DNA from: Rhodocyclaceae bacterium
GTDB taxonomy: Bacteria > Pseudomonadota > Gammaproteobacteria > Burkholderiales > Rhodocyclaceae
Assembly (NCBI GenBank): GCA_023383815.1
Contig: JAHDYG010000009.1
Coordinates: 62,001 to 126,000 of the forward strand
Reading direction: 5' to 3'
DNA length: 64,000 nucleotides
Below the pieces are notes generated by a model. The model was not told the origin of the DNA. It saw nothing but the letters and a program-made list of their open reading frames with translations, and made no database searches. This document shows positions 9,168 to 18,548 of this stretch, in pieces; within the stretch, counting starts at the first letter, position 1; each line of letters opens with the position of its first letter. The position numbers were made by a program, and so were the translations under genes.

Positions 9168-11723
9168 CTACGGATGGCGAATGGTCTTCGAGACGATCTC
9201 CCGTTGCGGCCTTCCGATGTGAAAGCCCTGCGCATAGTCGATGTTGAGCTCGCGCAGCATCTCCAGCACTTCTTCCGACTCGACGAATTCGGCGATGACC
9301 TGGATGTTGAGTGCGCGCGCAAGTTCATTGATCGAGCGCACGAAGATGTGATCGCGGTCGCTGGTGAGCATGTTCGCGACGAAATCCCCCTCGATCTTCA
9401 GGAAATCGAACGGGAAACGACGCAGGTAGTGAAACGACGAAAAGCCCGAGCCGAAATCGTCGATCGCGAGGCGGAATCCTTCGGCCTTGAGATCGCTCAG
9501 GAAGCGTTCGAGCAGGGCAAGGTTCTTGACCGTGTCGCGCTCGGTGATCTCGAACACGATGCGTTCGGGCGAAACACCGGAATCGCGCACGATCCCTCTC
9601 AGGGTCTGGGTGAACTCCGACAGCACAAGCGCGCGCGGCGAGAGATTGAAGAACACGAGCCCATCGAAGCCACTTTCGGCAACCTGCCGGAGTGCGCCTT
9701 CGATCACGATCGCATCGAGGCGGTGGATCATGCTCATCTTCTCGGCGATCTCGATGAACTGGTCGGCGCGCATCAGCTCACCGTTGATCTCGATGCGCGA
9801 CAGCACTTCGACCGCGTCGGGTCCGTCGCCGCGAATGTGGGCGATCGGCTGGAAGAAGGGGATGATGCGCCGCTCGTTGATCGCGTTCATCACCGCAACG
9901 CCCGTGTCGGAGATGCTGCGGAAGACCTCCATCACGTCGTCCTTGGTCGGCAGCGCGATGCGCTCCTTGCCTTCGGACTTGGCCTTGTACATCAGCGTGT
10001 CTGCGAACAGGAACATGTCCTTCGCCTCGTCGGCGTGATCCGGGTAGACGGCCAGGCCGATCGATACCGTGGCCGTCGCCTTGCCCTGGCTGCCCATGTC
10101 GACGACCGTTGCGCGTGCAGCCTCGAGCACCCGCATCGCGACCGCGTAGCCCTGGTCGAGATCGGTCTCGGGCAGCAGGGCGACGAACTCGTCACCCCCG
10201 TAGCGGGCGAAGATGTCTCCGCCGCGCAGTGCCGAGTGGACGGAGCGGGCGAAATTCTGCAGGAAGGTGTCGCCGGTGGCGTGGCCGAAGTGGTCGTTGA
10301 TGAGCTTGAAATTGTCGAGGTCGATCATCAGCAGCGTTGACTTCGTTCCGTGCCGGTTGCAGCGCGAGATCTCGTAGTTGAGCAGTTCCCAGAACACCCG
10401 CTGGTTGTAGAGATCGGTCAGCGGATCGCGGGTCGCGTAGTACTCCAGATCGCGGGTGTACTTGTGGATCGCCTTGATCGATCCGACCACGTTGAGGAGC
10501 GTCGACAGGATGCTGTCGAGCACCAGATGCTGGGTCGGCTCCTTGAGTGTGTCCGAATGCACGCCGATGCCGACGATGCTGCCGATCTTGGGCTTCTCGA
10601 CGAAGTAGGACTTCACCTGCAGCGCGAGATCCTCGCCATCGGTGCCCGAAAGCACGCTCTGGTTGTGGGGGTAGTGGTGGCGGATGTTGATCGAGGCGGG
10701 CGCGCAGAAGCGCGGATCGCGCTTGAGGGTCTCGCTGACTTCGTGTTCGACGCGCTGGCGGACGTCTGCGATCGGCTCGCGATGCCAGAAGATCTCGATG
10801 TCGAAGAGCTCGTCGTCGATCTGGAACACCGAGAACAGCACCGGTGCGTAAAGGATGGTGTTGATGTCCTCCAGCAACTGGCTCACGTACTCGCGCCAGT
10901 CGCGGATCACTTCGGAGGTGATCACGAAGCGTTCGAGCAGCCCGATCTCGAACATCAGGATGTCCTTGTCGACCGCGATCGACCGCAGACGCGTCGCAAG
11001 CCCCGAGATCGACTCCTGGATGCGGTCGAACTCGTCGAGATCGAACCTTCGCGCTACGACGGCGACATTGCGCAGGTCGGAGACCGTGTTGATCGAATCG
11101 AGGTTCGCCTGCACGGTGCCGACCGCCCGCGCAATCCGGGCGCCCACCCAGAGCACCGCGGCGCCGGCGATGAAGATCGCGAACAGCAGGCTCGGAATCG
11201 AGCTCGAATAGAACGCGATGCGCGCCTTGCGCAGGGCCTCGCCGTAGGTCTGGCGGATCTCCATCACGCCGAGCACGTCGCCGACCTGGGCGTTGTCGTG
11301 GCAGCGCAGGCAGCGCTGCTCGGCGATCAGCGGAAAAACGCTGCGATGACTGCGATCCGTCTCTTCGTCGACGCGCAGTCCGGATTCGAATGCGCTGCGC
11401 ACGCTGGCGTCGGCCTCCGGCTGTTCGATCGGTCCGAAGATCTCCTCGACCACCGCACTGCGGTAGAGCTCCACCGACAGACCGTTACCGTTTTGCTTGC
11501 CGCGCAGGGTGGTGAGAAAGCGTTCGGCCTGTTCGCGCGTCCACCCCTTGCTCATGATCTCGACCATCGACGAGAAGGTGATGCGCGCGACTTCCTCGGA
11601 TTGCACCCGCGACTGCTCGGCGAATGCGGATTCGAAGGTCTTCCCGACCGAGATCCAGCTTCCGACGAGAAACACCGCGCCGACGGCGACCGAGGTCAGG
11701 AGGATGAAGCTGCGCAGTTTCAT
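9168..11723 (-). CDS. Heme-c-motif GGDEF-EAL protein
   Basis: An 851-residue inner-membrane c-di-GMP protein. There is a membrane helix at about 5-25, then a periplasmic domain that contains a single CLRCH heme c attachment motif, resembling the DUF3365/Tll0287 heme-sensor type. A second membrane helix, a middle region, a GGDEF domain (RYGGDEF, with inhibitory-site RGGD five residues before it) and an EAL domain follow. The EAL signature reads EVL, but the other catalytic landmarks are present: FNLSPR, FEITERD, IDDFGSG, LKIE, AEFVE and AQGF. It may act as a redox- or NO/O2-gated cyclase/phosphodiesterase. It is a monocistronic gene; 157 bp separate it from the next GGDEF-EAL gene. Confidence 0.88.
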   Translation of the reverse strand: MKLRSFILLTSVAVGAVFLVGSWISVGKTFESAFAEQSRVQSEEVARITFSSMVEIMSKGWTREQAERFLTTLRGKQNGNGLSVELYRSAVVEEIFGPIEQPEADASVRSAFESGLRVDEETDRSHRSVFPLIAEQRCLRCHDNAQVGDVLGVMEIRQTYGEALRKARIAFYSSSIPSLLFAIFIAGAAVLWVGARIARAVGTVQANLDSINTVSDLRNVAVVARRFDLDEFDRIQESISGLATRLRSIAVDKDILMFEIGLLERFVITSEVIRDWREYVSQLLEDINTILYAPVLFSVFQIDDELFDIEIFWHREPIADVRQRVEHEVSETLKRDPRFCAPASINIRHHYPHNQSVLSGTDGEDLALQVKSYFVEKPKIGSIVGIGVHSDTLKEPTQHLVLDSILSTLLNVVGSIKAIHKYTRDLEYYATRDPLTDLYNQRVFWELLNYEISRCNRHGTKSTLLMIDLDNFKLINDHFGHATGDTFLQNFARSVHSALRGGDIFARYGGDEFVALLPETDLDQGYAVAMRVLEAARATVVDMGSQGKATATVSIGLAVYPDHADEAKDMFLFADTLMYKAKSEGKERIALPTKDDVMEVFRSISDTGVAVMNAINERRIIPFFQPIAHIRGDGPDAVEVLSRIEINGELMRADQFIEIAEKMSMIHRLDAIVIEGALRQVAESGFDGLVFFNLSPRALVLSEFTQTLRGIVRDSGVSPERIVFEITERDTVKNLALLERFLSDLKAEGFRLAIDDFGSGFSSFHYLRRFPFDFLKIEGDFVANMLTSDRDHIFVRSINELARALNIQVIAEFVESEEVLEMLRELNIDYAQGFHIGRPQREIVSKTIRHP

Positions 11724-11880
11724 CGGATGAGCATCAGGGCAGGAAAATCAGCATTGCCTGATGATAGCAACGGCGCCTTGCGCGCGATTTACCCGATGTC
11801 AAATCGTCGGCCCGAAAAGTCTGCCTCGCCGCGGGTTGCGGGCTCGGTTCCGCGCCCGTGGGCGCACTGCAGTACGTGGA

Positions 11881-14298
11881 TCAGTCGTGCAGCGCGGCGA
11901 TTCCCGGGTGCAGCTCGGTCCAGCTCGCGATCCATGCCGGGATCTCTTCGGCCGGCATCGGGCGTCCGATGCCATAGCCTTGCGCGAGCGTGCAGCCGAG
12001 CTTCAGCAGCAACCGGCAGTGCTCGGCAGTCTCGACGCCCTCGGCAATGACTTCGCGGCGAAATGCGGTCGCGAGCCCGATCACGCCCTGGACGATGGCC
12101 AGATCATCCTTGTCCTCGAGCATGTCACGCACGAAGGTCTGGTCGATCTTCAGCACCTCCGCGGGCAGGCGTTTGAGGTAGGTGAGCGATGAGTAGCCGG
12201 TACCGAAGTCGTCCAGTGCAAAACGCACCCCGAGTCGCTGGCAGGCGTGCATCACGTTCGACACGATCGCGGTGTCGTTGAGCGCGCTCGTTTCGAGAAT
12301 CTCCAGCTCCAGCCGGCCGCGCGGCAGTTCCGGGTGTGCGGCAAGCAGCGTCGCGAGCCGGTCGACGAAATCTTCCTGCTGCAGCTGCCGCGCTCCGATG
12401 TTGACGCTGACCGGCAGCTCGAGCCCGCTTGCGTGCCAGCGGGCGAGTTGTCCGAGGGCGGAATCGATGACCCATTCGCCGATCTCCACGCTCAGCGGAT
12501 GGTCCTCGACCACCGGCAGAAAGGTTGCCGGGGAGAGCAGCCCGCGTTCCGGGTGCTGCCAGCGGATCAGGGCCTCGACGCCGATGACCGCACCGGATTG
12601 CATGTCCACCTTCGGCTGGAAGTGCAGGACGAATTCGCGCGCCTGCAACCCCTGGCCGATGCGTTCGAGGGTCTCGCGCCGGGTCTGGATCTCGGCATCG
12701 TGAGCGACGTCGAAGAGGTGGTATCGGTTCTTTCCGGCCTGTTTCGCCTGGTACATCGCCTGGTCGGCGTGGCGGATCAACTGATCGGCGTCTGCGCCGT
12801 CCTGCGGGAAGAGCGTGACGCCGATGCTTGCCGAAACCTGCAGGCGCAGGCCGTGCACCGCGACCGGTTCGGCAGCGGCCCGCAACAGGCGCTGGAGGAC
12901 CGGTTCGCAATCCGATGCCTGTCCGAGATCGGCCAGCACCGCGATGAACTCATCGCCGCCGATGCGCGCCAGCGTGTCCTCGTCGCGCAATGCACTCGAC
13001 ATCCGTTCCGAGAGCGCGATCAGCAGCGCATCGCCGACGTTGTGCCCGTGCGCGTCGTTGACCTCCTTGAAGCCGTCCAGGTCGAGAAAGGCCACTGCGA
13101 GGGATCCCCCGCGGCGCAACGTCTGCAGCAGGGCCTGGTGCAGGCGGTCCGCCAGCAGCATGCGGTTCGGGAGGTTCGTCAGCGGATCATAGTGCGCGAC
13201 GTGCTCCAGCGCGCGTTCGTGCTCCTTCTGTTCGGTGACGTCGGTAAACAGCGCGACGTAGTGCGTCGCCATGCCTTCGGCATCGCGCACGGCGCTGATG
13301 GTGATCATCTCCGGATATTCCTCGCCATTCTTGCGGCGGTTCCAGATCTCCCCGTACCAATGCCCCTTCTCCAGCAGCGAGCGCCACAGCTCGGCGTAAT
13401 ACTCCGGGCCGTGGCGCCCCGAATGCAGGATGTGTGCGTTTTCGCCCAGGACTTCGTCGCGCCGGTAGCCCGTGATCTGCACGAAGGTGTCATTCACCTC
13501 GAGGATCCGGCCCGTGGCATCGGTGATCATGATGCCTTCGCGGGCATGGGTGAAGACGCTCGCCGCCAGCTGCAGGCGCGATTCGCGGGCCCGCAGCTCT
13601 TCGAGCTGGGAGCGGATCCGGTGCGCCATCGTGTTGAAGGCGTGTGCCACACGCCCGATCTCGTCTTCGCTCTCGATGTCCACCCGCGTCTCGAACCGCC
13701 CCTTGCCGATCGCCACGCTGGCCGACTCCAGGCGCGAGAGGTGGCGCGTGAGCCAGATGCCGAGCAGGCTCAGGAGCAGGATCGACAGGACGATCTCCGC
13801 GCCGGCGATGAGCGCGCTGTCGCGCAGCAGGCTGCTGCGGGCCTTGTGCAGGAACTCCGTCGAGATGCCGAACTGGAGCCTGCCATAGTGCTGGGCTCCG
13901 ATCTGGATCGGAACCTCGGTATCGAAACGTGGCGCGTCCCGGATCCCGGAAAACTCCGGCAGCGGTTCCGGCAGCGCCCGATTCGCGGGCCAGCCGTCGC
14001 CGGCGACGAGCTTGCCGGCCTTGTCGAAGAGCGCGAAGTAGACGATTCCGTCGTTGCGCCGGCTTTCGCTGAAGACGCCGTGGATCGGACCGTAGTTGAG
14101 TTCGGCCATCGAAGGGGCAATCGAGGCATTGAGCAGGACCGAGAGCTCCCGCAGCCGCAGTTGAGCCTGCTGCTCCAGGCTCGTGTTCATCAACTGCAGG
14201 TTGTTGAATACGAGCGCGGTCAGCATGATCGCCTCGACCAGGGCACTGCCGAGCACCAGTTTCCACTTGAGTGACAGGCTCTGCCAGCGAAGTGCCAC
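11881..14298 (-). CDS. HAMP-PAS-GGDEF-EAL c-di-GMP protein
   Basis: An 805-residue membrane protein with an N-terminal helix, a short periplasmic sensor (about 35-160), a second helix, HAMP (about 190-240), PAS (ITDATGRILEVNDTFVQITGY), GGDEF (ARIGGDEF, I-site RDED upstream) and EAL ([30 protein letters not shown]). Both catalytic domains look intact, so it may be bifunctional. The start is a GTG at 14298 with GGAGGAG just before it. It lies 14 bp after a PhnD-like binding protein gene, and the pair is likely one operon in which the binding protein presents a ligand to this sensor. Confidence 0.9.
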   Translation of the reverse strand: MALRWQSLSLKWKLVLGSALVEAIMLTALVFNNLQLMNTSLEQQAQLRLRELSVLLNASIAPSMAELNYGPIHGVFSESRRNDGIVYFALFDKAGKLVAGDGWPANRALPEPLPEFSGIRDAPRFDTEVPIQIGAQHYGRLQFGISTEFLHKARSSLLRDSALIAGAEIVLSILLLSLLGIWLTRHLSRLESASVAIGKGRFETRVDIESEDEIGRVAHAFNTMAHRIRSQLEELRARESRLQLAASVFTHAREGIMITDATGRILEVNDTFVQITGYRRDEVLGENAHILHSGRHGPEYYAELWRSLLEKGHWYGEIWNRRKNGEEYPEMITISAVRDAEGMATHYVALFTDVTEQKEHERALEHVAHYDPLTNLPNRMLLADRLHQALLQTLRRGGSLAVAFLDLDGFKEVNDAHGHNVGDALLIALSERMSSALRDEDTLARIGGDEFIAVLADLGQASDCEPVLQRLLRAAAEPVAVHGLRLQVSASIGVTLFPQDGADADQLIRHADQAMYQAKQAGKNRYHLFDVAHDAEIQTRRETLERIGQGLQAREFVLHFQPKVDMQSGAVIGVEALIRWQHPERGLLSPATFLPVVEDHPLSVEIGEWVIDSALGQLARWHASGLELPVSVNIGARQLQQEDFVDRLATLLAAHPELPRGRLELEILETSALNDTAIVSNVMHACQRLGVRFALDDFGTGYSSLTYLKRLPAEVLKIDQTFVRDMLEDKDDLAIVQGVIGLATAFRREVIAEGVETAEHCRLLLKLGCTLAQGYGIGRPMPAEEIPAWIASWTELHPGIAALHD

Positions 14299-14312
14299 GG
14301 CCGCTCCTCCCC

Positions 14313-15224
14313 TCAGCTACCGTTCGCAACCGCGATCAGGCGTCGCAGTTCCGGCAGATAGCGGTCGAGGCTCAGGAGCCCCTCGTGGGTCACCGGTGCG
14401 ACGTCCCTGTAGTGGCTCGTGCGCAGGAACTGCTGCCCGGTTTCGGTTCGGGCAAATCGTTTCAGCGCGGCTTCGAGGCGATCGCGATCGCTGGCCGGCA
14501 TGGTGGGATGGACGAGAATCAACGTGCTCGGCACGCCCGGCGTCTCGGGCGTCTGGAACAGCACCTGAAGGTCCTTCTGACGCTCGGCCGGTACCTGTCC
14601 GAGCGCAAAGTTCACGGTGATCGCGGCATCCACGTCTCCGTTCGCGACCGACAGCAGGGCCGAGTTCTGGGACGCTGCGGGCACGATCCGGATCTCCTCG
14701 AGGCCGATCCCCTGGCGTGCCAGCTCCTGCAGCGTGACGATGGAGTTGAGGACGAGGCGGTCATTGATCGCGATCGCCTTGCCGCGCAGATCCGCGACCG
14801 AAGCGATCGGCCCTCCACGGCGCACCGTCAGCACGCCGACCAGCGGTCGCTCGAAGCTTCCGATCGGAACGTAACCGGCTTCGAGCTGGGCCAGGCGGCC
14901 GAAGTGCGGCGCAGTGAAGACGATGTCGTACTCGGCGCGCGTGATGCGTTCCACATGGGCGCGGATGCTCGGCGCGGTGAAGAGGTCGACCTCGTGTCCG
15001 GATTCCGAAGCGAGATGCTGTGCCAGCGGCTGGAACAGCGGGATCAGCACGTTCGGGGAGAGGTAGGGAATCAGCGCCATACGCCAGGAGGCGCCCTGCG
15101 CCTGGCACACCGAGGCGAGCATGAAGAGGGCTGCGGCGAGCAGGCCCGTTGCCGCGAACCGGCGCACAGCCCGATGTGTCAAGGGGGGCTGGCCGGGAGC
15201 GTCGGAACTTCGATGCTGGGGCAT
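14313..15224 (-). CDS. PhnD-like periplasmic phosphate/phosphonate-type binding protein
   Basis: A 303-residue secreted solute-binding protein of the PhnD/SsuA-like type II fold. A signal peptide runs to about residue 43 (RRFAATGLLAAALFMLASV). The mature part has the family pieces YLSPNVLIPLFQPLAQHL, YDIVFTAPHFGR and GDVDAAI. No ABC permease or ATPase is nearby. Instead it sits 14 bp ahead of a HAMP-PAS-GGDEF-EAL gene, suggesting a sensory rather than transport role. The ATG at 15224 was chosen. An in-frame GTG at 15284 touches the metY stop (TAGTG) and is an alternative; neither has a clear ribosome site. Confidence 0.82.
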   Translation of the reverse strand: MPQHRSSDAPGQPPLTHRAVRRFAATGLLAAALFMLASVCQAQGASWRMALIPYLSPNVLIPLFQPLAQHLASESGHEVDLFTAPSIRAHVERITRAEYDIVFTAPHFGRLAQLEAGYVPIGSFERPLVGVLTVRRGGPIASVADLRGKAIAINDRLVLNSIVTLQELARQGIGLEEIRIVPAASQNSALLSVANGDVDAAITVNFALGQVPAERQKDLQVLFQTPETPGVPSTLILVHPTMPASDRDRLEAALKRFARTETGQQFLRTSHYRDVAPVTHEGLLSLDRYLPELRRLIAVANGS

Positions 15225-15283
15225 GCGGGATCGGGAGGCGGGCAGGGCGGGCCGGAAGTCCCGGCCCGTCGCCCTCGTGTGCA

Positions 15284-16555
15284 CTATGCGGCAGCCAGCG
15301 CCTGATCGAGATCCGCAATCAGGTCGTCGACGTGCTCGATCCCGATCGACAGGCGGATCATGTCTTCCGATACCCCGGCCTTGGCCATTTCATCCGGGCC
15401 GAGCTGGCGGTGCGTGGTCGAGGCGGGATGGCAGGCGAGGGTCTTGCAGTCGCCGATATTGACGAGGCGGGTGACGAGCTTCAGTGCGTCCTGGAAGCGC
15501 GCGCCGGCCGCACTGCCGCCCTTGACCCCGAAGTTCAGGATGCCCGAGGCACGTCCCCCCATGTATTTCTGAACCAGCGGGAAATCGGCGTGATCGGCCA
15601 GGCCGGCATAGTTCACCCATTCGACCTTGGCGTGGTTCTTCAGGAACTGGGCGATTTTCACGCTGTTGTCGCAGATGCGGTCCATGCGCAGCGCGAGCGT
15701 CTCTACGCCCTGCAGGATCAGGAAGGCGTTGAACGGCGAGATCGCCGCGCCCATGTTGCGAAGCGGCACCACGCGCGCGCGGCCGATGTAGGCCGCCGGC
15801 CCGAGCGCCTCGGTATACACCACGCCGTGGTAGGAGACGTCCGGCTCGTTCAGGCGGCGGAACTTCTCCTTGTGCTCGGCCCACGGAAACTTGCCCGAAT
15901 CGACGATCACGCCGCCGATCGAGTTGCCGTGACCGCCCAGGTACTTCGTCAGCGCATGCACGACGATGTCGGCACCGTGCTCGAACGGGCGGCACAGGTA
16001 GGGCGAGGGCACGGTGTTGTCGACGATCAGCGGCACGCCGTGGCGGTGCGCGATCTCGGCCAGTTTCTCGAAGTCGGTGACATTGCCGAGTGGGTTGCCG
16101 ACCGACTCGCAGAACACGGCCTTGGTACGGCCATCGATCAGGCCTTCGAATGCGTTCGGGTCGCGATAGTCGGCGAAGCGCACCTCGATGCCGTACTGCG
16201 GCAGCGTGTGCGCGAAGAGGTTGTAGGTGCCGCCGTACAGCGTCGAAGACGTCACGATATTGTCACCGGCCTCTGCGATCGTCTGGATCGCGTAGGTGAT
16301 CGCGGCCATGCCGGACGCCAGTGCAAGCGCGGCAATCCCGCCTTCCATCGCGGCGACGCGCTTCTCGAGCACGTCCTGGGTCGGATTCATGATGCGGGTG
16401 TAGATGTTGCCGGCCACCTTGAGGTCGAAGAGGTCGGCCCCGTGCTGCGTGTCGTCGAACGCGTAGGACGTGGTCTGGTAGATCGGAACGGCTACCGCAC
16501 GCGTGGTGGGGTCCGGGCTGTAGCCGCCATGCACGGCCAGGGTTTCGAGCTTCAT
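15284..16555 (-). CDS. metY: O-acetylhomoserine sulfhydrylase
   Basis: A 423-residue PLP enzyme of the Cys/Met metabolism family that makes homocysteine (or methionine) from O-acetylhomoserine and sulfide (or methanethiol). Diagnostic pieces are KLETLAVHGGYSPDPTTRA at the start, YTRIMNPT, SSTLYGGTYNLF, the PLP lysine in ALTKYLGGHG, and ACHPASTTHRQL near the end. The length is typical of MetY. The ATG at 16555 has GGAG eight bases upstream, while a GTG at 16561 is in frame but before it. It probably begins an operon with the binding protein and GGDEF-EAL genes downstream. Confidence 0.95.
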   Translation of the reverse strand: MKLETLAVHGGYSPDPTTRAVAVPIYQTTSYAFDDTQHGADLFDLKVAGNIYTRIMNPTQDVLEKRVAAMEGGIAALALASGMAAITYAIQTIAEAGDNIVTSSTLYGGTYNLFAHTLPQYGIEVRFADYRDPNAFEGLIDGRTKAVFCESVGNPLGNVTDFEKLAEIAHRHGVPLIVDNTVPSPYLCRPFEHGADIVVHALTKYLGGHGNSIGGVIVDSGKFPWAEHKEKFRRLNEPDVSYHGVVYTEALGPAAYIGRARVVPLRNMGAAISPFNAFLILQGVETLALRMDRICDNSVKIAQFLKNHAKVEWVNYAGLADHADFPLVQKYMGGRASGILNFGVKGGSAAGARFQDALKLVTRLVNIGDCKTLACHPASTTHRQLGPDEMAKAGVSEDMIRLSIGIEHVDDLIADLDQALAAA

Positions 16556-16692
16556 GAGCACTCCTTGCTGGATGTGTAAACAGGGTCGCGGGGCGAATCA
16601 CGCAGGCATGGGAGTATAAACGCCGCGGGCGCTTGCATCGACCCTGCCAGCGGTTAACATGGCTGCATCCGATGCACGGGAAGGAATGGGCA

Positions 16693-17361
16693 ATGAAGGC
16701 TGAGTGCCGCGTGATCGCGCTGATCTCGCAGAAGGGGGGCGCGGGCAAGACAACGGTGGCGATGCAGCTTGCGGCCGGACTCGTCGCGCGCGGCCACACG
16801 GTCGCCATTGCCGACCTCGATCCGCAGGAAAGCGCCGTACGCTGGGCCGAATCGGCCTCGGCCGAGGCACCGTTCCCGGCCCGTGTGAGGGCGCTGCAGG
16901 GGGAGGGCGCCGCGCTCGCCAAGGAAGTGCGGAAGCTCGCGCGTCTTGCCTCGATCGTGCTGCTCGACTGCCCGCCTTCGATCGAGCATCCGCACGCGCG
17001 AGCGGCGCTCGATCTGGCCGATCTGGCCCTCGTGCCGGTCGTTCCCAGCCCGCCCGACCTGTGGTCGGCGCGCGCCGTGGAACGTCTGATCCTGCAGACG
17101 ATCGCCGTTCGTCCGCAGTTGCGGGGTGCAATGCTCGTCAATCGCGCGCAACGCACGGCCCTGTCGGGCTCGGTCATCGAAGTGCTGCGCGAGTTCGAGC
17201 TGCCAGTGCTGCGGGCCGGATTCTCACAACGCAACGCGTTTGCCCAGAGTGCGGTCATCGGCGGCTCGGTGCTCGATCTGGGCAAGGCGGCCGAATCTGC
17301 GCAGATCGAGCTGATGCGTGTCGTCGATGCCGTGCTGGCGGAAATGGAGAAGGGAAGATGA
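16693..17361 (+). CDS. ParA-family ATPase
   Basis: A 222-residue protein with the deviant Walker A motif QKGGAGKTT near residue 15, Walker B-like VLLDCPPS, and DLDPQESA, all typical of ParA/MinD ATPases. Such proteins position DNA or protein cargo. This short form lacks the N-terminal HTH of plasmid ParA and is encoded away from any parS/parB or origin-like context, so it is an orphan type. Its stop overlaps the ATG of a small partner gene (ATGA), which is the usual arrangement for a ParA/adaptor pair. The cargo is unknown. Confidence 0.9.
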   Translation: MKAECRVIALISQKGGAGKTTVAMQLAAGLVARGHTVAIADLDPQESAVRWAESASAEAPFPARVRALQGEGAALAKEVRKLARLASIVLLDCPPSIEHPHARAALDLADLALVPVVPSPPDLWSARAVERLILQTIAVRPQLRGAMLVNRAQRTALSGSVIEVLREFELPVLRAGFSQRNAFAQSAVIGGSVLDLGKAAESAQIELMRVVDAVLAEMEKGR

Positions 17362-17780
17362 GCAACAACCGCAGAATCCAGGACGCGCTGCGCGCGAGCC
17401 TCGACAAGGAGGACGTGTCCTTGTCCCGCCGCCTTCCGGAAACCGCTCCGCGCACGCGTCGCCGACCCAAGGCCGCTACGGCCGAACCCGTCCCGCTGCC
17501 CGCTCCGGTTCCGCAGGACAGGCGGGGGGCCCGACCGCACGATGCCCCCACACCAAAGGCCGTCAAGCGCGTGCAAAAGACGTTCTCGCTCACGCGTGAC
17601 GACGTCGAGATCCTGCGTGCGCTGCGCGATGCCGTTCGCGCCAACGGCACGCGCTGCTCCCGCTCGGCGCTGGTACGCGTCGCGCTGCGCCTGCTCGACA
17701 CCGAAGATGTCGGGCGGGTGCGCGAAATGGTCGGCCATCTGCCACCCCTGGTGCGGCGCAGGAAGGGTAGTCGAGGCTGA
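17358..17780 (+). CDS. ParA partner, basic protein with ribbon-helix-helix-like C-terminus
   Basis: A 140-residue basic protein translated by overlap with the ParA gene. The N-terminal half is disordered and rich in Arg, Pro and Ala. The C-terminal part (TFSLTRDDVEILRALRDA then SRSALVRVALRLL) looks like a small DNA-binding or dimerisation fold of ribbon-helix-helix character. It probably acts as the ParB-like adaptor that stimulates the ATPase. No characterised family is recognised, and the function is inferred from the operon. Confidence 0.75.
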   Translation: MSNNRRIQDALRASLDKEDVSLSRRLPETAPRTRRRPKAATAEPVPLPAPVPQDRRGARPHDAPTPKAVKRVQKTFSLTRDDVEILRALRDAVRANGTRCSRSALVRVALRLLDTEDVGRVREMVGHLPPLVRRRKGSRG

Positions 17781-17900
17781 TCCGGCTTGTTCCGGTTCCG
17801 GTCTCGATCGTCTTCGAATCTGCCGGCACGGGGTGAAGATTGCCGTAGCTCTGTTTTCGGCATTCCCGGTACCGAGGTATTGTTCCGCCCTCATTTCGCC

Positions 17901-17926
17901 AGTAAGCTAGTAACCAATTACTTACT
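17901..17926. promoter_or_regulatory. Nested palindromic operator before the TetR gene
   Basis: Two overlapping inverted repeats stand in an AT-rich patch 16-40 bases before the TetR ATG: AGTAAG (17901-17906) with CTTACT (17921-17926), and AGTAA (17909-17913) with TTACT (17918-17922). This size and placement fit a TetR-family autoregulatory operator controlling the downstream export operon. Confidence 0.65.
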
Positions 17927-17942
17927 AACGTTGAGGCTTGCG

Positions 17943-18548
17943 ATGAGCCGTTCACACCATCTTCCCGCCGAGGAACGCAAGGCGGTAACCGTCGAAACCG
18001 TCGTCCAGCTCGCGGGCGAGCATGACCCGGCCGAGATCACGACGGCCGCCATCGCGAGCCGCATGAACCTGACTCAAGGTGCACTCTTCAGGCACTTCCC
18101 GAGCAAGGAGGCGATCTGGACGGCGGTCATGGAGTGGGTGACGGACCGCCTTCTTGCGCGACTTGAGTCCGCAGCAAGCAGCGCCGCCTCGCCGGTCGGG
18201 GAGCTTGAAGCGATGTTCAGCGCCCATATCGGCTTTGTTGCGGCCCATCCGGGCGTTCCGCGGATGATGTTCGGAGAACTCCAGCGTTCGGCCGATACGG
18301 CTGCCAAGCGCATGGTCCGGCTGCTGATCGATCGGTATGGCGAACGCCTGCGCGACACGATCGCGCGGGGCCAGGCCATCGGCGAGATCGACTCTGCGGT
18401 CGATTCGCGGGTTGCGGCAACATTGTTCATCGGGACGATCCAGGGTCTGGTCATGCAATCCTTGCTGGCCAATGACGTACGCCGGATGGAGGAGGATGCG
18501 CCGAAAGTGTTCGCGATCTACTTGCGCGGGCTGAGGGGGGCGCCATGA
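17943..18548 (+). CDS. TetR-family transcriptional regulator
   Basis: A 201-residue regulator with an N-terminal TetR helix-turn-helix (EITTAAIASRMNLTQGALFRHF, residues about 30-52, quoted in part) followed by KEAIW, and a helical ligand-binding C-terminal domain. The ATG at 17943 follows a palindromic AT-rich operator. Upstream in-frame codons run through that operator and are not used. The stop overlaps the HlyD gene's ATG (ATGA). It is likely a repressor of its own operon, which encodes an ABC exporter; the inducer is unknown. Confidence 0.9.
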   Translation: MSRSHHLPAEERKAVTVETVVQLAGEHDPAEITTAAIASRMNLTQGALFRHFPSKEAIWTAVMEWVTDRLLARLESAASSAASPVGELEAMFSAHIGFVAAHPGVPRMMFGELQRSADTAAKRMVRLLIDRYGERLRDTIARGQAIGEIDSAVDSRVAATLFIGTIQGLVMQSLLANDVRRMEEDAPKVFAIYLRGLRGAP

